Of a stretch of DNA of 64,000 nt, positions 8,229 to 16,665 are shown one piece after another. Location of the stretch: positions 62,001 to 126,000 of the forward strand of contig NZ_JBBEWC010000003.1 of the NCBI RefSeq assembly GCF_037860775.1, given 5' to 3'. The first letter of the stretch is position 1, and each line of letters opens with the position of its first letter. The notes under the pieces are model-generated. The model did not search any database. It was not told where the DNA came from and saw only the letters and a list, made by a program, of their open reading frames with translations. This stretch comes from Emticicia soli. Its GTDB lineage: Bacteria > Bacteroidota > Bacteroidia > Cytophagales > Spirosomataceae. Made by a program: the position numbers and the translations under genes.

Positions 8229-8837
8229 TTGTTTGAAACCATAAAACAGCATACCCCTCTGGCAAATACAGTATTCATTAACAAGCATGCCGACTTGGTC
8301 GAGCAGTGTAAGCGTGGCGAGAGTAAAGCGCAATACGAATTGTATAAGCATTACTCAAAGGCGATGTTCAATGTCTGTATGCGCATAGTAAACCACGTGG
8401 GTGAGGCCGAAGATGTGTTGCAGGATTCGTTTATTGATGCCTTTGCTAAAATAGGTGATTTTCGTCAGCAGGCCACTTTTGGGGTGTGGCTTAAGCAAAT
8501 TGTGGTTAATAAGGCTATTAATCATCTGAGGTCTCGTAAAGTAGAATTAGTGAATATTGATGATTATAATTTTGGTGGAGAAGAATATGATATAGCCGAT
8601 TATGCCGAAACAGATACGTATAACGAAGAAAATACAAAGCTGGAAGTAGAACGCATACGCAGGGCAATGGAACAATTGCCTGAGGGCTTTAGGGTTGTGT
8701 TATCATTATATTTATTTGAAGGATACGACCACGAAGAGATTGGGAATATATTAGGTATAAACGAGACAACCTCTCGTACACAATATATGCGAGCCAAAAA
8801 AAGGCTTTTAGAAATAGTGAGCAGACAAATGTTTTAA
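8229..8837 (+). CDS. ECF-type RNA polymerase sigma factor
   Basis: 202 residues from a TTG start at 8229 (alternatives are further inside region 2). Sigma region 2: YKHYSKAMFNVCMRIVNHVG ... EDVLQDSFIDAFAKIGDF (residues about 38-80). Sigma region 4: LPEGFRVVLSLYLFEGYDHE then EIGNILGINETTSRTQYMRA (about 145-190), the helix-turn-helix for the -35 region. It directs transcription of a stress or surface regulon. Followed after 40-49 bases by an anti-sigma-like membrane protein and an adhesin-like protein, so the three probably form one operon. Confidence 0.93.
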   Translation: MFETIKQHTPLANTVFINKHADLVEQCKRGESKAQYELYKHYSKAMFNVCMRIVNHVGEAEDVLQDSFIDAFAKIGDFRQQATFGVWLKQIVVNKAINHLRSRKVELVNIDDYNFGGEEYDIADYAETDTYNEENTKLEVERIRRAMEQLPEGFRVVLSLYLFEGYDHEEIGNILGINETTSRTQYMRAKKRLLEIVSRQMF

Positions 8838-8886
8838 CTAAACTGACAATTTACAATTAAAAAAATCCCGATTAAGGGTGAGTGAT

Positions 8887-9474
8887 ATGAAAGACCGTTT
8901 AGAAAGATTCGTGAGAGACAACCAAGACGACTTTGATAGCTACGAGCCATCGAAAGCCCTGTGGAAGAAGATAGAAACTGAGGTTGCTAAACAACAACCC
9001 GCAGGCAAACGCCTGAACGGAAAAGTAGTGAAATTTGGAGGTGCCAAATGGGGAATAAGTATTGCCGCAGGTATTGCTATATTATTAACAGTGGGCTACG
9101 GTATTATAACCTACCGTACAATACCTAACGATTTAGCGAGTTTTAACCCTGGGCCTGTGCCATCTGCCTACAAAAGCACTTATGGTAAAGAAATAGTAGA
9201 ATTTGCCTCTTTGGTAGAGCAAAAGAGAGAGGAGTTAAAGTCTTTAGAAAAAGAAGACCCTCAACTCTACCACCAGTTTGATGCCGAATTGCAGGCATTA
9301 GACAAAAGTTACCAGAACCTGAAAAATGAATTGCCGCAAAATCCGAATCCGGAAGATTTGCTGAAGGCTATGGTACAAAACTTAACTATGCAGATCGATC
9401 TGTTAAACCAACAGTTACAAATAATTCAAAAAATTAAAGAAGTTAAAAATGGAAAGATTAAAACGATGGTGTAG
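8887..9474 (+). CDS. Putative anti-sigma factor, single-pass membrane protein
   Basis: 195 residues from the ATG at 8887; a GTG at 8878 is a possible alternative. N-terminal soluble part (LERFVRDNQDDFDSYEPSKA LWKKIE) is the usual N-terminus of unnamed anti-sigma-like proteins next to ECF sigmas in Bacteroidota. One membrane segment (WGISIAAGIAILLTVGYGII) near residues 55-75, then a helical, Gln-rich C-terminal part ending in a probable coiled coil (LTMQIDLLNQQLQIIQKIKE). Its stop overlaps the next start by 26 bases. Role inferred from position and layout. Confidence 0.7.
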   Translation: MKDRLERFVRDNQDDFDSYEPSKALWKKIETEVAKQQPAGKRLNGKVVKFGGAKWGISIAAGIAILLTVGYGIITYRTIPNDLASFNPGPVPSAYKSTYGKEIVEFASLVEQKREELKSLEKEDPQLYHQFDAELQALDKSYQNLKNELPQNPNPEDLLKAMVQNLTMQIDLLNQQLQIIQKIKEVKNGKIKTMV

Positions 9475-10534
9475 TGCCTCCACCGAAAAACGAGGTGTGT
9501 TGTGGGTATTGTTCTTTCTTAGTGCTGTGCAAGTTTTTGCCATGCCTGATGATAAAGAATGGATTGAGAAGAAAAAGAACGTGAACTTATCTTACTCGGT
9601 TTCTTCGGCTGATAGAGTTGCTTTGCATAACCAGTTCGGCGATGTGAAAGTGAGTTTCTGGGATAAAAAAGAGGTGCGTGTAGAGGTACTTATTGTAGCC
9701 AATGCGTCGTCAGAAGACCGTGCCGCTGAGTTTTTAAATTCGGTTGATGTGGTAGGCCGAAAAGACGATGGACAAGTAAGTATTAAAACAATAATTGAGC
9801 GCCAAAACAACAGAAACTGGAGTAATAAAGGAGATAAACACTCTTTAAAGATTGATTATATGGTGTATATGCCTAAATCGAATGCGCTTCAATTGAAAAA
9901 CTCTTTTGGTAATGTGTATTTGCCTACGTTTACAATGCCTCTGAAGGTTGACCAAAGTTACGGAAAACTTATAGCTGAGGATATTCTAAACTCTGAATCA
10001 GAGATTAACCTAGCTTTTTGCCAGAACTCTTATATTAAATCGATGTCGGGAGGGAAACTAAAAGCATCGTATTCGGGTATTAAGATGGAAAAGGCTGATG
10101 ACTTTGATTTCAATAATAGCTTTGGTGATATTGATATTAAAGAGGTGGGGCGTATTGATGCTAAAATCAGTTATTCGAGCGGTAAAATTGGCTTGCTGAA
10201 AGAATCGGGTAATCTGAAACTCGATTTCTCAGGTGATTTCAAACTGGGCGGGCTTGGTAAGAATGTAAAAGAACTTGATATTAAAGCTAATTACTCGCCT
10301 GTTGCACTGGTATTAGACGATAACGTAAGCTACGACTTTGATGTAAAAGCGCACTATGGTGACTTTGAATATCCGAAAGACAGAGGTGTATCTTTTACCA
10401 GAAATACCGAAACCGAGAAGAAAGAAAGCTATAGCTTTAATCCTACCAAATACTATAGTGGTAAGGTTGGTAAGGGCTCTAATACTTGTAGAATTACAGT
10501 AAACGGTAATTTTAGTAGTGTTAAATTGAAATAA
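9449..10534 (+). CDS. Exported DUF4097-like beta-helix (adhesin-type) protein
   Basis: 361 residues. Signal peptide GVLWVLFFLSAVQVFA. The rest is made of short repeated beta units such as NQFGDVKVSFWD, NSFGNVYLPTF, QSYGKLIAEDI, NSFGDIDIKEV, NYSPVALVLDD and HYGDFEYPKD, as in DUF4097 proteins. Overlaps the anti-sigma gene by 26 bases, so it is translationally coupled; it may be a surface or periplasmic target or partner of the sigma system. Ligand unknown. A terminator follows. Confidence 0.75.
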   Translation: MERLKRWCSASTEKRGVLWVLFFLSAVQVFAMPDDKEWIEKKKNVNLSYSVSSADRVALHNQFGDVKVSFWDKKEVRVEVLIVANASSEDRAAEFLNSVDVVGRKDDGQVSIKTIIERQNNRNWSNKGDKHSLKIDYMVYMPKSNALQLKNSFGNVYLPTFTMPLKVDQSYGKLIAEDILNSESEINLAFCQNSYIKSMSGGKLKASYSGIKMEKADDFDFNNSFGDIDIKEVGRIDAKISYSSGKIGLLKESGNLKLDFSGDFKLGGLGKNVKELDIKANYSPVALVLDDNVSYDFDVKAHYGDFEYPKDRGVSFTRNTETEKKESYSFNPTKYYSGKVGKGSNTCRITVNGNFSSVKLK

Positions 10535-10554
10535 ATTAAGTGTTTTGAATGCAG

Positions 10555-10588
10555 ACAGGATAAGCTCTAAGAGTTTATCCTGTTTTTT
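10555..10588 (+). terminator. Terminator of the sigma/anti-sigma operon
   Basis: 13-bp stem ACAGGATAAGCTC (10555-10567) / GAGTTTATCCTGT (10571-10583) with one G-T pair, loop TAA, then six T. Confidence 0.9.
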
Positions 10589-10715
10589 GTTTATGAAGTA
10601 CTTGTATGCATTGTTTCTGAAATAAAGGCATCTGAAAAATAAATCTGAGAAGCCAGCTTAACAATTAGCATGGGTTTTGTGTTTTATACATGCCTAAAGC
10701 TACCATATATGAAAA

Positions 10716-10739
10716 TTACTGATTCGATAGAATCAGTAA
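10716..10739 (+). promoter_or_regulatory. Perfect 10-bp inverted repeat in front of the cupin gene (candidate operator)
   Basis: TTACTGATTC (10716-10725) and GAATCAGTAA (10730-10739) with the spacer GATA. It ends 22 bases before the cupin ATG. No T run follows, so a protein-binding site or a 5' leader hairpin is more likely than a terminator. The regulator is unknown. Confidence 0.55.
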
Positions 10740-10761
10740 ACACTTTACAACAAATACTACA

Positions 10762-11280
10762 ATGGAAAAGGTAGCATCAATCAAAGAATCGGTAAAGAGC
10801 AACAACGGTAAGCGCACTGTGATAGAATCTGTATTTGAAGCAGGCGCAAGTATTCCTCCGCACTATCATCGAAAATTTAATAAAACTTTTGAGGTGTTAG
10901 AAGGAGAAATCAGCATATGGTATGGCAGCGACGAAATAGTATTAAAAGCAGGAGAGTCGGCTACGGTTAAAAAAGACATTGTACACAATTATCAGGTAGG
11001 AAATACAAAAGTAGTGTTAAAAACAACCTTAGAGCCTGGGAGCCTTTGTTTTGAAAACGCCATAAAGGTAATGCAGGGTATCAATAAAGACGGAGAAGAT
11101 GGAGAATTGAACACCATTGAAAATAACAATATGGTTTACAAGGCCATTATCTCTAAACTAACAGATGCGAACTTTATGGGTGAAGCAGGTGCTACGCTTG
11201 ATACTTTTTTGCAAAGCGAAGAGGGCAAGCAGGTAATGTATGTACAAAATACGTTGTTGGAGAAGTATTGTGAGATTTAG
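10762..11280 (+). CDS. Cupin-domain protein
   Basis: 172 residues. Cupin motif 1 is visible as IPPHYHRKFNKTFEVLEGEI (residues about 31-50: H34, H36, E44 as metal ligands, G48) and motif 2 around VKKDIVHNYQV (H near residue 75). The C-terminal 70 residues are helical and unassigned. Such single-domain cupins bind a metal and a small ligand; the substrate cannot be predicted. Monocistronic, with an inverted repeat upstream and a terminator downstream. Confidence 0.85.
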   Translation: MEKVASIKESVKSNNGKRTVIESVFEAGASIPPHYHRKFNKTFEVLEGEISIWYGSDEIVLKAGESATVKKDIVHNYQVGNTKVVLKTTLEPGSLCFENAIKVMQGINKDGEDGELNTIENNNMVYKAIISKLTDANFMGEAGATLDTFLQSEEGKQVMYVQNTLLEKYCEI

Positions 11281-11310
11281 GTATTGAGTACGAATAATAA
11301 ACATTGGTAA

Positions 11311-11345
11311 AACAGGATAAATTTTATCCTGTTTTTTTATTTTTG
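11311..11345 (+). terminator. Terminator of the cupin gene, overlapping the next promoter
   Basis: Stem AACAGGATAA (11311-11320) / TTATCCTGTT (11324-11333), then seven T. The T run continues into TATTTTTG (11338-11345), a TAnnTTTG box 20 bases before the SDR start, so one gene's terminator tail doubles as the next gene's -7 element. Confidence 0.8.
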
Positions 11346-11365
11346 TATAAACCTCCTCAGAAGAA

Positions 11366-12178
11366 ATGAGTCAGATAAAAGACAGTGTATTTATAGTAAC
11401 AGGTGCGGCGTCGGGCATTGGCCGAGAATTAGCTATACAAGCCGCAGCAGCCGGAGCAAAAGTAATAGCAACAGATATAAACGAAGCAGGGCTGAATGAA
11501 ACCGTGAATATGGCTGTGGGGCGTATCGAGAAACATATACTTGATGTTTCAGATGCTGAACAAATCAAGAACTTTGCTAGCGAAACTATCAAGCGGCATT
11601 TTCATGAGCGCTTTATATTGGTGAATAATGCAGGAGTAGCTCTGTTCTCAGGGAGTTTCCTGGAAACTTCGTTGACAGACTTTGAGTGGCTGCTGAACAT
11701 TAATCTGTGGGGTGTAGTAAGAATGACCAAAGCTTTTGTAAGGCATTTTGTAAAACAAAACCAAGGGCATATCGTAAATGTATCAAGCATTTTTGGCATT
11801 ACAGGTATGCCCGAAAATTCGGCGTATTCTACAGCTAAATTTGCCGTGAAAGGCTTTTCTGATGTATTGAAGTTTGAATTACTACGCACTAACGTGAAGA
11901 TTTCGACCGTTCACCCCGGAGGTATCAAAACAAATATTGCTCGAGACTCACGTAAGGGGCAAACTAAAAACAACGAAGAAGGAAAAAAAGCCGTGGCTAA
12001 TTTTGAAAGGGCTGTTTTGAAAATGTCAGCCAAGAAAGCGGCCGCTATTATACTTGACGGCATTACGAAAGATAAGCCCCGTATATTGGTTGGTAATGAT
12101 GCCAGAACCATGGATATGATTGCCAGGGTTTTTCCGAACAATTATCACAAGGTTCTGGCAAAAATGTTTAAATTGTAA
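11366..12178 (+). CDS. Short-chain dehydrogenase/reductase
   Basis: 270 residues, classical SDR. NAD(P) loop TGAASGIG (13-20), NNAG (87-90), catalytic S140/S141, Y154 and K158 in the S-x12-Y-x3-K arrangement. D37 after the second beta strand (VIATDINEAG) suggests a preference for NAD over NADP. The C-terminal tail contains a 'DARTMDMIARVFPNNYHKVL' helix common in SDRs with broad acyl or sterol-like substrates. Stop codon directly abuts the stop of the convergent gene. Confidence 0.9.
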   Translation: MSQIKDSVFIVTGAASGIGRELAIQAAAAGAKVIATDINEAGLNETVNMAVGRIEKHILDVSDAEQIKNFASETIKRHFHERFILVNNAGVALFSGSFLETSLTDFEWLLNINLWGVVRMTKAFVRHFVKQNQGHIVNVSSIFGITGMPENSAYSTAKFAVKGFSDVLKFELLRTNVKISTVHPGGIKTNIARDSRKGQTKNNEEGKKAVANFERAVLKMSAKKAAAIILDGITKDKPRILVGNDARTMDMIARVFPNNYHKVLAKMFKL

Positions 12179-13333
12179 TTAACGATTCGCCACCAGATTA
12201 TTTGGTTTATCCAGCGATTTTTTGAGTACATACTGGGCTACGACAGGAAAATGGTCTGAAAACGTGATTCCTTTCATGGTTTGGCAAGATTGCACTTTCC
12301 AGTCGGAGCTAAAAAACTGTTGGTCAATCCGCACCCAATAAGGGCGACGGTTCAATGTAAATCCAAGGCCTTTTCCGGCTTCTTCAAAAGCATTATTAAA
12401 ACTTAAACTTAGTTTTCCATAAACGTATCCGAACGGTATTTCGTTGAAATCACCACAGATGATAACCGGATACTTACTACCCGAAACATAAGACTCAATC
12501 TCTTTGATTTGCCCGTCTCTGGCCTCAAAGCCTTCTTTTAAACGGCGGAAAGTATCAAAAATCTCCCAGGCAAATTCTTTAATATTACCTTCTTTCAACG
12601 CATCGGTTGCTTGATTAATCCGAACACCCATCGACCATAAGTGCGCATTTACTACACGCACAGTGTCTTGTTTATAAACTATATCGGCACAGATAAAACC
12701 ATTTATATTTGGCTGCCCTTTACGGTCCCAGATTTTGCTGTATTCGTTTATGATAGGATACTGCGAAAACAAAGCCAAACCAATGTGTCTGTTGTTATCA
12801 AATTCGGTAAGTTTTACCAATTGGTCATTATACAGTGCTTCAATGTTTTCGTTAGGCATATATTCCTGAAAACAAGCTATATCAGCTTTTAACGAAGACC
12901 AGTTTACAGGCGTATTCCCTTCGCCAAAACTTTCGCTGTTAAAACTCAATACTTTTAATGAGTTAGCCGTGCCTGCTTCTGGCGTTCCGTTTCCTATGCC
13001 TACAAAACGTTTAATGATTGGGAATGTCATCAATACCCATATCAAACCTGCCGATGCCATCAGTTTTTGCCCTTTATAGAGCAAATAGCAACTTGCTATT
13101 AAGCCGGCCAATACGGCCACCGGAAGGCTCATCATGATAAATCCTGTTAACCAGTGGTCGAAAATAGGATAATAGCAAAAAGCCATTGTGATAAACAAGT
13201 AGAACACAGCTATATATGAGCGTGGGAATTTTTTAAAGGCTCTAACAGTGATCTTCAATCCCTCTATTGCTATTTCTCCGAAGGTCTGGATAATAGCATA
13301 TATAAATATTTTAAAACCATTCAATACAACCAT
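12179..13333 (-). CDS. Membrane-anchored endonuclease/exonuclease/phosphatase-family protein
   Basis: 384 residues. Three N-terminal hydrophobic segments (residues about 35-125: SYIAVFYLFITMAFCYYPIF, GFIMMSLPVAVLAGLIASCY, LMASAGLIWVLMTFPIIKRF), then a C-terminal EEP domain: LKVLSFNSES, DIACFQEYMP, VVNAHLWS, VIICGDFNEIPFG (catalytic D and N), and the terminal GITFSDHFPVVAQY (D and H). Fold hydrolyses phosphodiesters of DNA, sphingomyelin or inositol phosphates; the substrate is unknown. The domain probably faces the periplasm. Converges exactly with the SDR gene. Confidence 0.88.
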   Translation of the reverse strand: MVVLNGFKIFIYAIIQTFGEIAIEGLKITVRAFKKFPRSYIAVFYLFITMAFCYYPIFDHWLTGFIMMSLPVAVLAGLIASCYLLYKGQKLMASAGLIWVLMTFPIIKRFVGIGNGTPEAGTANSLKVLSFNSESFGEGNTPVNWSSLKADIACFQEYMPNENIEALYNDQLVKLTEFDNNRHIGLALFSQYPIINEYSKIWDRKGQPNINGFICADIVYKQDTVRVVNAHLWSMGVRINQATDALKEGNIKEFAWEIFDTFRRLKEGFEARDGQIKEIESYVSGSKYPVIICGDFNEIPFGYVYGKLSLSFNNAFEEAGKGLGFTLNRRPYWVRIDQQFFSSDWKVQSCQTMKGITFSDHFPVVAQYVLKKSLDKPNNLVANR

Positions 13334-13389
13334 ATCATTAATAATTTATGGGTTTTCACTAAATCTGGCAAGGAAATATTGCTGCTTGC

Positions 13390-14343
13390 TTACTTCACTT
13401 CAAATCCACCTTTGCCGATTTTGAATCCTTCACAGTAAAGTTCAATCTCATATTTACCTGAACTATATGGCGTTTCTTGTGCATAAATAATATCTACTTT
13501 CTGGTCGTTGTTTTCAAACAAAACGCCTTGTCTTATGCTGTAGCCTATTTCGTTTCCTTCGTATTCTAGCACACCGGCATTTGCATTATCTATCAGGCCT
13601 CCGTTTGCATCAAGAATTCTTACATAAATATCTTTTCTGTTTTTAACAGCAATAGCATTTGAAGGCATAATAAACGATATTCTTAGTTTATGTATCCGTG
13701 AGGCTTTAAAAGAGTTGCCTTCACGAGCTTTGCCGTTTGACGAGAGCGCAGCTACCTGCACATTAATAGCTTTCATTGACGAAGCTAATGTTACTTGGCG
13801 CTGCAGGTTATAATTTTCGGCCGAGTACTCAGCTACTGTTTGAGACAACGATTCTTTATCGTTTTTCAGTGTAGTATTTTCTTGAACTACTACTTCTTTT
13901 TCCATCTCTAATATATCAGTACGTGCTTTTAGCTGTGTATTTTCTTCTTTAAGCGTATTAAACTCCTTTTCTTTTACAGTCAGAAAGTTTTCATAGTCTT
14001 TTATTTTGGTACTATATTTCTGGATAGAAAAGTTTAAATCAGATTTAAGCAGTTTTTTATCATTTTCCAATTGCGCTTTTATGCGTTTCAGTTCTACGAT
14101 ATTACCGCCTAATTTCTTAATACTTGCTATTTTTTCATCAAGAATCTTCGATATAGAGTCTAGTTTTACTTGTGTAGACGAAAGTTGTTCTACTTTTTCG
14201 GTCAACGATTTCTGTAATTCAAAAGTATCGTTGCGAGCACCCATAAAAAGGTAGCCCAGCAAAGCTAGGATGCCTATTAGCACTCCAAATGAAACTTTGA
14301 AAATGCCTTGGTTACTGTTTGACTTTGTATTAGTAATTTCCAT
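13390..14343 (-). CDS. Membrane-anchored coiled-coil protein
   Basis: 317 residues. One membrane segment near the N-terminus (VSFGVLIGILALLGYLFMGA, residues about 18-37), a long coiled coil (about 45-185; KIKDYENFLTVKEKEFNTLK and ILEMEKEVVVQENTTLKNDK are typical) and a C-terminal beta-rich domain (IRQGVLFENNDQKVDIIYAQ). Topology suggests a periplasmic or cytoplasmic scaffold. No family recognised; neighbours give no functional clue. It is 46 bases before the EEP gene and may be cotranscribed with it. Confidence 0.7.
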   Translation of the reverse strand: MEITNTKSNSNQGIFKVSFGVLIGILALLGYLFMGARNDTFELQKSLTEKVEQLSSTQVKLDSISKILDEKIASIKKLGGNIVELKRIKAQLENDKKLLKSDLNFSIQKYSTKIKDYENFLTVKEKEFNTLKEENTQLKARTDILEMEKEVVVQENTTLKNDKESLSQTVAEYSAENYNLQRQVTLASSMKAINVQVAALSSNGKAREGNSFKASRIHKLRISFIMPSNAIAVKNRKDIYVRILDANGGLIDNANAGVLEYEGNEIGYSIRQGVLFENNDQKVDIIYAQETPYSSGKYEIELYCEGFKIGKGGFEVK

Positions 14344-14496
14344 ACTGCAAACTAATTATACCCAACTTAAACAGCCGTTAAATTGACTTTAAATTTACCT
14401 TAAAATGTAAATTAAAGAGGTTTAATAAAACCTGTAAAAAAATGTACCAGCTGTTTTTCTTATACGGAATATTGTTTTTGAGAAATTAAAACAACG

Positions 14497-15867
14497 TTAT
14501 CGGGTAAATACAAGGGTAAAAGTTGTACCTGTGGTATCAGACTTTACGTTTATTTCGCCTTGATGCAGGCGAGTTATTTGAGCTACAATAGCCAGCCCAA
14601 CGCCATGCCCCTGAACAGCTTGTGCCGATGCATTGCTTCTGTAGAAAGGTTGAAAGATATAAGGAATATCGCTTTTAGGAATAATCGGACCTTTGTTAAA
14701 AAAAGAAATTATTATTTCTGATTCATTGCACGCAAAGTTTACAATGGCGGTATTATCTGTAGAAAACTTACAAGCATTATCCATCAAATTCATAAAAACC
14801 ACTTTTATGGCTGCTTCATTGCCTTGTATAATTAAGGCTTCTTCGTCGTCTGGGAAATCGCCGAAATTTAATTGTATGTGGCAGGTTTCGTGCCATTTTT
14901 GTAACTGGCTTTTGGCTTCCCAAAGCAGCTCGTCTAAACGAATTGGTGTATATTTAATACCTTCGGCATTGGCTACCACATTGGCCAGATTCAGTAAAGT
15001 ATTCGTGAGTTGCGTAAGTGTTCGGGTGTCTTCCTGTAGTGCTTTAAGGCTTTTTTCGTAGGCCTCCGGCGAGCGTTTCTGCAAGAGTGTTATCTCAATT
15101 TGTGAGTAGATTTTGGTTAATGGGTTTTTTAACTCGTGCGAAACGTTGGCAATAAACATTTTCTGAGTTATAAGGGCTTCTTCAATCCGGTCGAGCAACT
15201 GGTTAAAGGTGGCTACAAGTTCGCCAATCTCGTCGTCGGGGGTAGGGTACTCAACACGCTTTTTCACATTGCGAGGAAAAATCTGATTTACCTGCCTTAT
15301 AATACCCGATACCGGAGCTAAGGCTCTATTGGCAAAAATCCAACCTGATATGCCTAGTAATAAAATGCCTGCGCCTACCATTACAATCAAGATTTTCTTT
15401 AAATCCTGCAAGGCATCTTTACCATTCTGGTCGATAGCACTTACAATTACCCAGTTACCTTTGCCTTCGTTGGTAAGATGAATCCCCAGAACCTGATAGC
15501 CATTATAGCTTGTGTAGATAGTGAGTTTATTTTTAATAATTAACGGTAAAAGCTGTTGATGAAAACTGGTATCAGACGGGTGAGTGAAGAAGATAAATTG
15601 CTCTAGTGATTCGTTATAAACCGAAATACTTTCGTTGGTGAGCAACTCACGGTCTGATACATTTACTAATTTTAAAACAGTAGTATCGGCGGCCTGAATA
15701 TCAAATAGAAGTGTGGTTGTGGTAATGGCACGGTCTTGCAGGCGTTTGTAGAAACGCTTTTCGAGATATAGTTTACTGAAAAAATAAACCCCGAATGAAA
15801 AGAACAAAAGAATGGCAGTTACTAACACTATAAACTGATAGGTTAGCCTGGAGCGAATAGTTACCAT
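14497..15867 (-). CDS. Sensor histidine kinase (HAMP, HisKA, HATPase)
   Basis: 456 residues. Membrane segments at about 11-31 and 158-179 flank a periplasmic sensor of some 125 residues without an evident known fold; HAMP about 180-235; HisKA with phospho-acceptor H244 in NVSHELKNPLTK; ATP-binding N box NLMDNACKFS (361-370) and G box GHGVGLAI. Cytoplasmic kinase core passes phosphate to the regulator encoded just upstream. Its ATG shares one base with the regulator's TGA stop, so the pair is translationally coupled. Signal unknown. Confidence 0.93.
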   Translation of the reverse strand: MVTIRSRLTYQFIVLVTAILLFFSFGVYFFSKLYLEKRFYKRLQDRAITTTTLLFDIQAADTTVLKLVNVSDRELLTNESISVYNESLEQFIFFTHPSDTSFHQQLLPLIIKNKLTIYTSYNGYQVLGIHLTNEGKGNWVIVSAIDQNGKDALQDLKKILIVMVGAGILLLGISGWIFANRALAPVSGIIRQVNQIFPRNVKKRVEYPTPDDEIGELVATFNQLLDRIEEALITQKMFIANVSHELKNPLTKIYSQIEITLLQKRSPEAYEKSLKALQEDTRTLTQLTNTLLNLANVVANAEGIKYTPIRLDELLWEAKSQLQKWHETCHIQLNFGDFPDDEEALIIQGNEAAIKVVFMNLMDNACKFSTDNTAIVNFACNESEIIISFFNKGPIIPKSDIPYIFQPFYRSNASAQAVQGHGVGLAIVAQITRLHQGEINVKSDTTGTTFTLVFTR

Positions 15868-16547
15868 CAGGAAATTACTTTAAGCACATAACCCATACCA
15901 ATTTGCGTATGTAGTAATTTAGGCTCAAAATCTTTATCTATTTTTTTTCGTAAAAAATTCACGTACACTTCTATTACATTGGTGCCAGTATCAAAAGTTA
16001 CATCCCATATTTTTTCGGCCAATTCGGCTTTTGATATGACCCTTCCCTGATTGCGGATAAAATACTCGAGCAAGCTGAACTCTTTGGCCGTCAGTATAAT
16101 TTCCTGGCCGCCACGAGTTACGGTTTTGGTGTCTAAATCCATCTCCAAGTCGGCTACTTTCAATGCATTGGCTGTATGAATAATGCCGATATTTCGGCGG
16201 GTAAGTGCCCTTACTCTTGCCATGAGCTCTTTAAACTCGAATGGTTTTGTGAGATAATCGTCGGCGCCTGCATCTAAGCCCTCAATTTTGTCGTCGGTAG
16301 TTCCTAAGGCAGTTAATAATAAAATAGGAGAGGAGACGCCTACTTCCCGCAGTTTACGGCAAAGCTCAAGGCCATTCATGCCGGGTAATATAATATCAGA
16401 GATAATCAGGGCGTAGGCCTGGCGTGTAGCTAACTGAAAACCCATTGCCCCATCATAGGCTATGTCAACTTCCCATTGCTGTTCTTCAAGACCTTGTCTG
16501 ATTAGTTGAATAGTTCTGACTTCGTCTTCAATTACCAAGATTTTCAT
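15867..16547 (-). CDS. OmpR-family response regulator
   Basis: 226 residues. Receiver domain with acidic pocket (EDE 7-9), phospho-acceptor D51 in IISDIILPGMNG and K101 in YLTKPF; C-terminal winged helix (LTAKEFSLLEYFIRNQGRVI ... GMGYVLKV) that binds DNA. Partner of the overlapping histidine kinase. A TAATTTTG box (16571-16578, minus strand) lies 24 bases before the ATG, without a clear TTG upstream. Family members control metal, envelope or surface genes; the target is not visible here. Confidence 0.93.
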   Translation of the reverse strand: MKILVIEDEVRTIQLIRQGLEEQQWEVDIAYDGAMGFQLATRQAYALIISDIILPGMNGLELCRKLREVGVSSPILLLTALGTTDDKIEGLDAGADDYLTKPFEFKELMARVRALTRRNIGIIHTANALKVADLEMDLDTKTVTRGGQEIILTAKEFSLLEYFIRNQGRVISKAELAEKIWDVTFDTGTNVIEVYVNFLRKKIDKDFEPKLLHTQIGMGYVLKVIS

Positions 16548-16591
16548 AGTTAGGTGGCTTTGGATTTTACCAAAATTATGAAATTAAATGC

Positions 16592-16629
16592 AAAACGCAG
16601 TTAAGTTGATAGAAACATAGCTGCGTTTT
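16592..16629 (-). terminator. Probable terminator of the GH88/105 gene
   Basis: Inverted repeat AAAACGCAG (16592-16600) / CTGCGTTTT (16621-16629) with a 20-base loop. The stem is sound but the loop is long and the T run modest. Confidence 0.5.
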
Positions 16630-16665
16630 ATAAAAAATTTAATAAAAAAAACAGAAAAATTAGCA

